The notes beneath the pieces are model-generated. The model did no database searches. It was not told the origin of the DNA and was given only the letters and a program-made list of their open reading frames with translations. DNA of 36,808 nt from CAZWDO01 sp964632485 [NCBI: uncultured bacterium] (GTDB lineage: Bacteria; JAGOEH01): positions 44,607 through 81,414 of the forward strand of contig CAZWDO010000018.1 in assembly GCA_964632485.1 (NCBI GenBank), given 5' to 3'. Numbering within the stretch: the stretch's first letter is position 1; each line of letters starts with the position of its first letter. The translations under genes and the position numbers were made by a program. Below are positions 32,585 to 36,808 of this stretch, piece by piece.

Positions 32585-33564
32585 CGGATTACCAGTTCTG
32601 GCAAAGCGTGGTTAACCGCTTGGAAAACCGTCATTCGCTGCTACTGGCAATCGTTGTCCATACAGAAGGCCACAGCCCCGGGCGCCCGGGTTTCAAGATG
32701 GCGGTGACCCGGGGCGATAGCTTCGGAACAGTAGGCGGGGGAGCGCTGGAAGAAAAGGTCATTAATCAAAGCCGATCGGCCGAGCAAACCCCCGGTTTCC
32801 AAGCGCGGCGCATTTCCATTGACCTATCCGCGGCCGCGCCCCACGGGATGGTCTGCGGGGGAAAAGCCGAAATACTGCTCGTCTCGTTGACCGAGACGCC
32901 ACTTTCTGAATGGCGGGTCCTGCTCGAGCGCTATCAGCGAGGCGAAAGATCCCTCCTGCAAATTACCGCGGAGGACACTATAAGTATCAGCCCCTTAGCC
33001 GCATCCGTTCCGGATTCGATCGCCAATCGAATTGAATGGCGCTTCGTATCGCCGGAACAGTGGCAGTACCGGGAACGGGTGGGATTCTCCGACCGGATTT
33101 TCATTATCGGCGGCGGACACGTAAGTCTGGCGCTTTCAAAAATTCTGGTAGCGTTAAATTTCCATATAACGGTATGCGACGAACGCGAAAATCTACCCTC
33201 ATTGATGGAAAATTGCTTTGCCCATGAGATTGTCCGCATCCCATTCGGCCGCGTCCATGAAATCCTACCTCAAGGGGAGCGCCTTTGGATCGCGATCATG
33301 ACCCCTGACCATCGCTATGATTATGAAACGCTGCACCGGTTGATCCGCATGCCCCTAACTTATATCGGCGTGATGGCCAGTCCGGAAAAAGCGCGCCAAT
33401 TTTGTGATCAGCTCCAGCAGGAGGGTATCGAAGCCGCATTGATGCGTAAACTTCATATTCCGATAGGTGTACCGATCCATAGCGAAACAGCGGAAGAAAT
33501 TGCAGTCAGCATCGCCGCGCAACTGATCCAACTCCGCTATGAATTCAGCTCATCACCCGATTAA
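32581..33564 (+). CDS. xdhC: XdhC-family molybdenum-cofactor maturation protein
   Basis: XdhC binds molybdenum cofactor, supports its sulfuration and delivers it to the xanthine dehydrogenase large subunit. The 328-residue protein has the N-terminal XdhC/CoxI domain (GHSPGRPGFKM, GTVGGGALEEKV, MVCGGKAEILL with C92). A C-terminal Rossmann-type domain follows (IFIIGGGHVSLALSKIL, YIGVMASPEKARQF, IPIGVPIHSETAEEIAVSI). The start at ATG 32581 overlaps the preceding stop. An in-frame ATG at 32572 has the GGAG only 1 base away, and the frame begins at 32506 within the upstream gene, so I prefer 32581. It is the last gene of the operon; no clear terminator follows. Confidence 0.92.
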   Translation: MTDYQFWQSVVNRLENRHSLLLAIVVHTEGHSPGRPGFKMAVTRGDSFGTVGGGALEEKVINQSRSAEQTPGFQARRISIDLSAAAPHGMVCGGKAEILLVSLTETPLSEWRVLLERYQRGERSLLQITAEDTISISPLAASVPDSIANRIEWRFVSPEQWQYRERVGFSDRIFIIGGGHVSLALSKILVALNFHITVCDERENLPSLMENCFAHEIVRIPFGRVHEILPQGERLWIAIMTPDHRYDYETLHRLIRMPLTYIGVMASPEKARQFCDQLQQEGIEAALMRKLHIPIGVPIHSETAEEIAVSIAAQLIQLRYEFSSSPD

Positions 33565-33761
33565 CATAAAAATCTATTTCATCGTTAATAGTGTCCCCTT
33601 TAAAAGTGTGTGAATATTTTTCTAAAATTTAATGGGAAATATTACCTCCCAAGAGGATTGTGTCAATAATATCTTCAAAAAAATTCCCAGAACCAGCAGA
33701 AACGAAATAATTCGGGACTATTGAATATAAGCCAAAATTTTATTGCAAAAACAGAAAGACC
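33565..33761. other. AT-rich gap after xdhC
   Basis: No gene or RNA is seen. A weak hairpin (TGGGA and TCCCA, 33633-33651) without a T-run is the only structure. It probably marks the border between the xdh operon and the decayed restriction locus. Confidence 0.4.
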
Positions 33762-33790
33762 TTGACAAAACAATGGTAGCATTGTATAAT
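33762..33790 (+). promoter_or_regulatory. Perfect-consensus sigma-70 promoter of the decayed hsd locus
   Basis: TTGACA (33762-33767) and TATAAT (33785-33790) are both exact consensus and are 17 bases apart. The promoter faces the hsdM remnant at 33936. It may still be active and would now transcribe broken genes and possibly the intact gene at 35107. Confidence 0.85.
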
Positions 33791-33897
33791 TGTGAAAGGA
33801 AATCCTATAGAATTTTTAAAAACCGTAACATTGACGGCGCGATAGCATTGATAATTTTCATTAAAATTGATGCATTTCTCCCAAAGGAACTGAAACG

Positions 33898-33939
33898 ATG
33901 CAAACAAAGAACTTGAATAAAAGGAATTTAGAGAAATGA
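33898..33939 (+). CDS. Possible 13-residue leader peptide before the hsdM remnant
   Basis: An ATG with AAAGGAA 9 bases upstream opens a frame MQTKNLNKRNLEK that ends in an ATGA overlap with the hsdM remnant start. The length and overlap suggest a coupling leader, but a frame this short can arise by chance. Confidence 0.2.
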   Translation: MQTKNLNKRNLEK

Positions 33940-34022
33940 CCAAACAGAAATACTCCCTCTCCTGGCTTGAAGGCTTTCTCATGGATGCCTGCGATATTCT
34001 GCGCGGCAATTATGTCGTGTAA
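33936..34022 (+). pseudogene. Remnant of type I methyltransferase hsdM (N-terminus only)
   Basis: The 28-residue frame MTKQKYSLSWLEGFLMDACD continues ILRGN and then stops. SWLEGFLMDACDILRGN is the N-terminal signature of type I DNA methyltransferases, which normally go on for about 500 residues with an NPPF catalytic motif. Everything after residue 25 is gone. The AAGGAA site and the consensus promoter upstream are intact. The gene is clearly non-functional. Confidence 0.68.
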
Positions 34023-34025
34023 TGA

Positions 34026-34122
34026 TTTTGGAAGATTGAGAAAAAGAGAGTGCCCGGCTTGCGGGATTTTTGAAGGAGCCGGGGTGGATTCCCAAGGAGT
34101 GGGAGGTGAAGAGGTTGGATGA
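34026..34122 (+). pseudogene. Remnant of type I specificity gene hsdS
   Basis: One frame reads KIEKKRVPGLRDF and stops. The neighbouring frame continues LKEPGWIPKEWEVKRLDES. VPxLRF and IPKxWEVKRL are the phrases that usually open a target-recognition half of HsdS. A frameshift at the T-run near 34077-34081 separates them. Both target domains are missing. It lies between hsdM and hsdR remnants as expected for an hsdMSR order. Confidence 0.5.
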
Positions 34123-35110
34123 GAGCAGAGTAACTTCAAAGAAGTTGTTTTAAAAGAGGTGTTTAAAAAGAGCCTTCATAAAATTAACCGTACCGATCCA
34201 GGCAAAGAGTGGCTCACCAAAAAGCAATTGGAAGAACTCTATACAGAGATTTCTGAGGGTACGGGCGATCGGCCGGTCGCCAGTAAAAGTCTGCACGAAG
34301 CCAATAAGGCCATATTTAATCTTCTGCTAAAAAATACCACTGTTGACCGCAATGAGCTGACCGCTGAACAGTCCCCGGTAGTACGCTTTATTGATTTTGA
34401 CAATTGGGATAACAATTCATTTATCGCCATAAACCAGTTTCGTATCCAAACACCGGGCGGTTGGAAAAACTCTTAAGCGTTTAAGAAAAGGAAATTCAAG
34501 CCGTGAGCGATCCGGTGTGGTCTGGCATGCACAAGGTACGGTAAGTCTTTAACCATGGTTTTTCTGGTTCGTAAAATCAGAAGTCAGGAAGATTTGAAAG
34601 ACCACAAAATTATCATGGTAAACGACCGTACCAACCTTGAAGACCAATTGACCGTTACTGCGACACTAACGGGTTAAACAGTAACCGTTATCGATAAAAG
34701 AAAGAACCTGCGCCCACTGTTGTCAGATGATTCGTCAAACCTGAATATGGTGATGATACATAAATTTCTTGAAGAGGAAATCAAGCACTCAAAAGCTCTG
34801 ATGAAAGCGTATGTTGAAGAAGGAGAAGTACCGGAGTTCAAACCATTTGAAGTTGTCATCACCTCACCGGATACTGATGCTCATTGACGAGGCTCACCGC
34901 ACCCGGGGCGGTGATATGGGAGACAATTTATTTACAGCCTTCCCCAATGCCTCTAAAGTTGCTTTTACCGGAACCCCGCTATTAACCCAGCGGCATAAAA
35001 TTAAAACCCACGAACGATTTGGAAGCATCTCAGAATGGATTGATAAATACCAGATTAAACAGTCGGTTAAAGAATTGACAATAAACCGTTTAAAGGAAAG
35101 TGAATTATGA
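34123..35110 (+). pseudogene. Remnant of type I restriction subunit hsdR (frameshifted, truncated)
   Basis: Pieces of HsdR follow one another in different frames. First, FKKSLHKINRTDPGKEWL to NKAIFNLLLKN and IDFDNWDNNSFIAINQFRI (frame open 34123-34476). Then WHAQGT (34523-34540), shifted before KSLTMVFLVRKIR, so the Walker A motif WHAQGTGKS is broken by a missing base. Then IIMVNDRTNLEDQL with an internal stop at 34675. Finally the DEAHR box (34886-34900), TGTPLLT and IDKYQIKQSVKE. Similarity ends near 35075; the rest of the motor and C-terminal domains are absent. At least three frame changes and two internal stops make it non-functional. Its last open frame ends in an ATGA overlap with the next gene. 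Confidence 0.82.
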
Positions 35111-36804
35111 AACGATTATTACCGAAAAACAGCGAAAACGATTTTTCAAGGTTAATTTTCGCCTTTATCCTCTATCAATTGATTTTACATAGCTACTTTT
35201 TATTTGTGGCTAAAGACCCCAAATTGTTATTTCCAGAACTAATTGCTTTCCTTCATGATATAGCTTTGTTAGGGCTTCTAAGTGGCATGTTTCAACTGAC
35301 AATTGATATTATTTCCGACAAGTACAGAATTTATTTAAATAAGATGTTTTCAATTATCATTATTTTTGGTGGTACATTTTTAGCATCATATCCTAAATTA
35401 TTGCGAGAATACTTAGTTTTTCCAGTAAACATTTTTGAATCGGATATAAGCGCCGCTCAAACATTGATTTCTGATTATTTGGGAATAAAAGCCTTGATTC
35501 CATCTGTAATAGCTGTTGTTATTGGGATATTGGTTTACTCTTCTAAACTTCAAATTAGTGTTTCGAGAAGATTTAAAATCATTTTTGCAGTTTTAAGCAT
35601 ATTTATTTTAGTATTTACATTGCATCAACCATCACCCCATCCAATCTTATATAGTATTCAAAGAAGTACAGAAGCCATTTTAAGCGGGAAGAAACGTGTT
35701 GTACCATCTTTAAACCGTAATCAAAGCAAAACAGTTGTTGCAAAAAAAATTGAGACTATTAAATTTCCGCAAAATAATCGCTTAAAATATTCAAAAATAT
35801 TACTCATAGTTCTGGAAGGTCAAACAGCATCTTCGTTTGAGGAAGGTTTTTTTACTATAAAAGATGGTTTCTATCAACAGAATAAAGCGCATTCTGTCTA
35901 TTATTCAAATTATTTTACCAGTAACCTTGATTCATATACCAGTCTAATTTCAATGGTCACTTCTATTCAGGTTCCTTATAGAGCTTATGCGGACGAAAGT
36001 TTATATGAGAAAGTTAACTCTGCCCCAAGCATTACTGAGGATTTCAAAAACCGAGGCTTTTATAATGTATTTATCAGTTGCTATGAGTATCAACCCTTTG
36101 TTCCCACTCGAAACTATTGGGACAAGATATTAGAAAGAAAAGACATACAAGGCGTAGATCAATGGCTTTCACTTGGTTCAAGTAAAATGGAAATGGCAAC
36201 AGAAGATAAGGCGGCTTTATCAACCATGATTGAAATACTAACGAAAAACGAAAAGAGCTTTTTACTTCACGAAATGGTTTACGGACACTCGCCTGAATGG
36301 ATTGCAACAACTGGAAAAAGTCAGAACGAGTATCATAATGAGTATTTGCTTGATTTGTCGAACAAATTGAAAGAGGAAAATATTTGGGATAAAACATTAC
36401 TTGTGGTAGTGTCTGACCATGGTGACAGGGCCAAATCAACAGAGTTGGAGAATTATCGCGCGCCTTTATTATTTATCGGGCAGCAAATCGACTCAATAAC
36501 CCAGATTAATTACTTTTTAACTCACACCGAACTTTCTCAATTGATTTATTATTATACGTTAAATGATACCTTTCCTGAATCTCGCCAGGAGATTTTCTTA
36601 GTTGGCTCAACTGAAAAATGGGTCTATGGAAAGGCCTTAAGTACTAAAGAGAATATCTTTATTGATGATGCAAGGGGTGTCGAACTTTTTAAAAATGGAA
36701 GTTTAAAAGCCATAGATGTTCAATCCGAATTTCAAGCATATCTGAATTCATTCAACATAGATTTTCACGGAAATATAAAGAGCGTAGTATCAGGAGTGGG
36801 ATAG
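35107..36804 (+). CDS. LTA-synthase/sulfatase-superfamily membrane enzyme
   Basis: The 565-residue protein starts with about five membrane helices (residues 15-190). An extracytoplasmic alkaline-phosphatase-superfamily domain follows (about 228-520). Visible family features are ILLIVLEGQTASSF with the first metal-side acid, the serine/threonine-rich SNLDSYTSLISMV where the nucleophile should lie, FLLHEMVYGHSP, and LLVVVSDHGDR with the metal-binding DHG. Such enzymes transfer phosphoglycerol or phosphoethanolamine to surface glycans or lipids. Codon use is much more AT-rich than in the xdh genes, which hints at acquisition from elsewhere. GGAAAG precedes ATG 35107, and the start overlaps the hsdR remnant stop. 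Exact substrate is unknown. Confidence 0.7.
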   Translation: MKRLLPKNSENDFSRLIFAFILYQLILHSYFLFVAKDPKLLFPELIAFLHDIALLGLLSGMFQLTIDIISDKYRIYLNKMFSIIIIFGGTFLASYPKLLREYLVFPVNIFESDISAAQTLISDYLGIKALIPSVIAVVIGILVYSSKLQISVSRRFKIIFAVLSIFILVFTLHQPSPHPILYSIQRSTEAILSGKKRVVPSLNRNQSKTVVAKKIETIKFPQNNRLKYSKILLIVLEGQTASSFEEGFFTIKDGFYQQNKAHSVYYSNYFTSNLDSYTSLISMVTSIQVPYRAYADESLYEKVNSAPSITEDFKNRGFYNVFISCYEYQPFVPTRNYWDKILERKDIQGVDQWLSLGSSKMEMATEDKAALSTMIEILTKNEKSFLLHEMVYGHSPEWIATTGKSQNEYHNEYLLDLSNKLKEENIWDKTLLVVVSDHGDRAKSTELENYRAPLLFIGQQIDSITQINYFLTHTELSQLIYYYTLNDTFPESRQEIFLVGSTEKWVYGKALSTKENIFIDDARGVELFKNGSLKAIDVQSEFQAYLNSFNIDFHGNIKSVVSGVG

Positions 36805-36808
36805 GCCA

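Noticed and set aside
33565-35110. Phage- or transposon-mediated insertion as the source of the hsd wreck
   Set aside because: No transposase, integrase, terminal repeats or target duplications are visible; simple deletions and frameshifts explain what is seen.

Overview
The window most likely comes from a flagellated diderm (Gram-negative) bacterium of the FCB superphylum, something like Calditrichota, KSB1 or a related candidate phylum. I infer this from L-ring, P-ring and rod flagellar genes together with secreted proteins that end in FCB-type C-terminal sorting domains (QNYPNPFNP-type and gliding-motility type). A tripartite RND efflux system confirms two membranes. The exact lineage cannot be settled by reading alone.

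Layout. Positions 1-8900 (minus strand) form one long flagellar/motility directon, read from high to low coordinates: DUF342/FapA-like protein, motA, motB, a divergent DnaK, a J-domain/HEAT protein, flgF, flgG, flgA and flgH (cut by the window edge). A near-consensus sigma-54 promoter sits in front of flgF. Positions 9162-15086 (minus strand) hold a 1485-residue secreted protein with NHL-like, cohesin-like and dockerin-like segments and a C-terminal sorting domain. It is preceded by a 225-base inverted-repeat leader and by a lipoprotein with two fibronectin III domains and a cohesin-like domain. A second sigma-54-like site lies before the lipoprotein gene. Positions 15353-19382 (plus strand) hold a FG-GAP secreted protein with a gliding-type C-terminal domain and an outer-membrane barrel/OmpA protein. 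The barrel/OmpA gene is split by a frameshift at a six-G run. A palindromic dispersed repeat follows.

Positions 19676-25908 (minus strand) form an efflux operon: TetR regulator, TolC-like channel, membrane-fusion lipoprotein and RND pump. A promoter with an overlapping palindromic operator precedes it. The pump lacks the paired aspartates of the classical proton relay. Positions 26000-33564 (plus strand) hold a secreted GH13 amylase-like enzyme, a small membrane protein, and a xanthine-dehydrogenase-type operon (FeS/FAD subunit, molybdenum subunit, unknown membrane protein, XdhC) with translationally coupled junctions.

Positions 33762-35110 are the wreck of a type I restriction-modification locus (hsdM, hsdS and hsdR remnants) behind a perfect sigma-70 promoter. 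It runs into an AT-rich LTA-synthase/sulfatase-like membrane enzyme at 35107-36804. No rRNA, tRNA, CRISPR array or insertion sequence was recognised.

The candidates most worth following are the adjacent cohesin/dockerin surface proteins with their structured leader, the frameshifted barrel/OmpA gene, the RND pump without its relay aspartates, and the private DnaK/J pair inside the flagellar directon.
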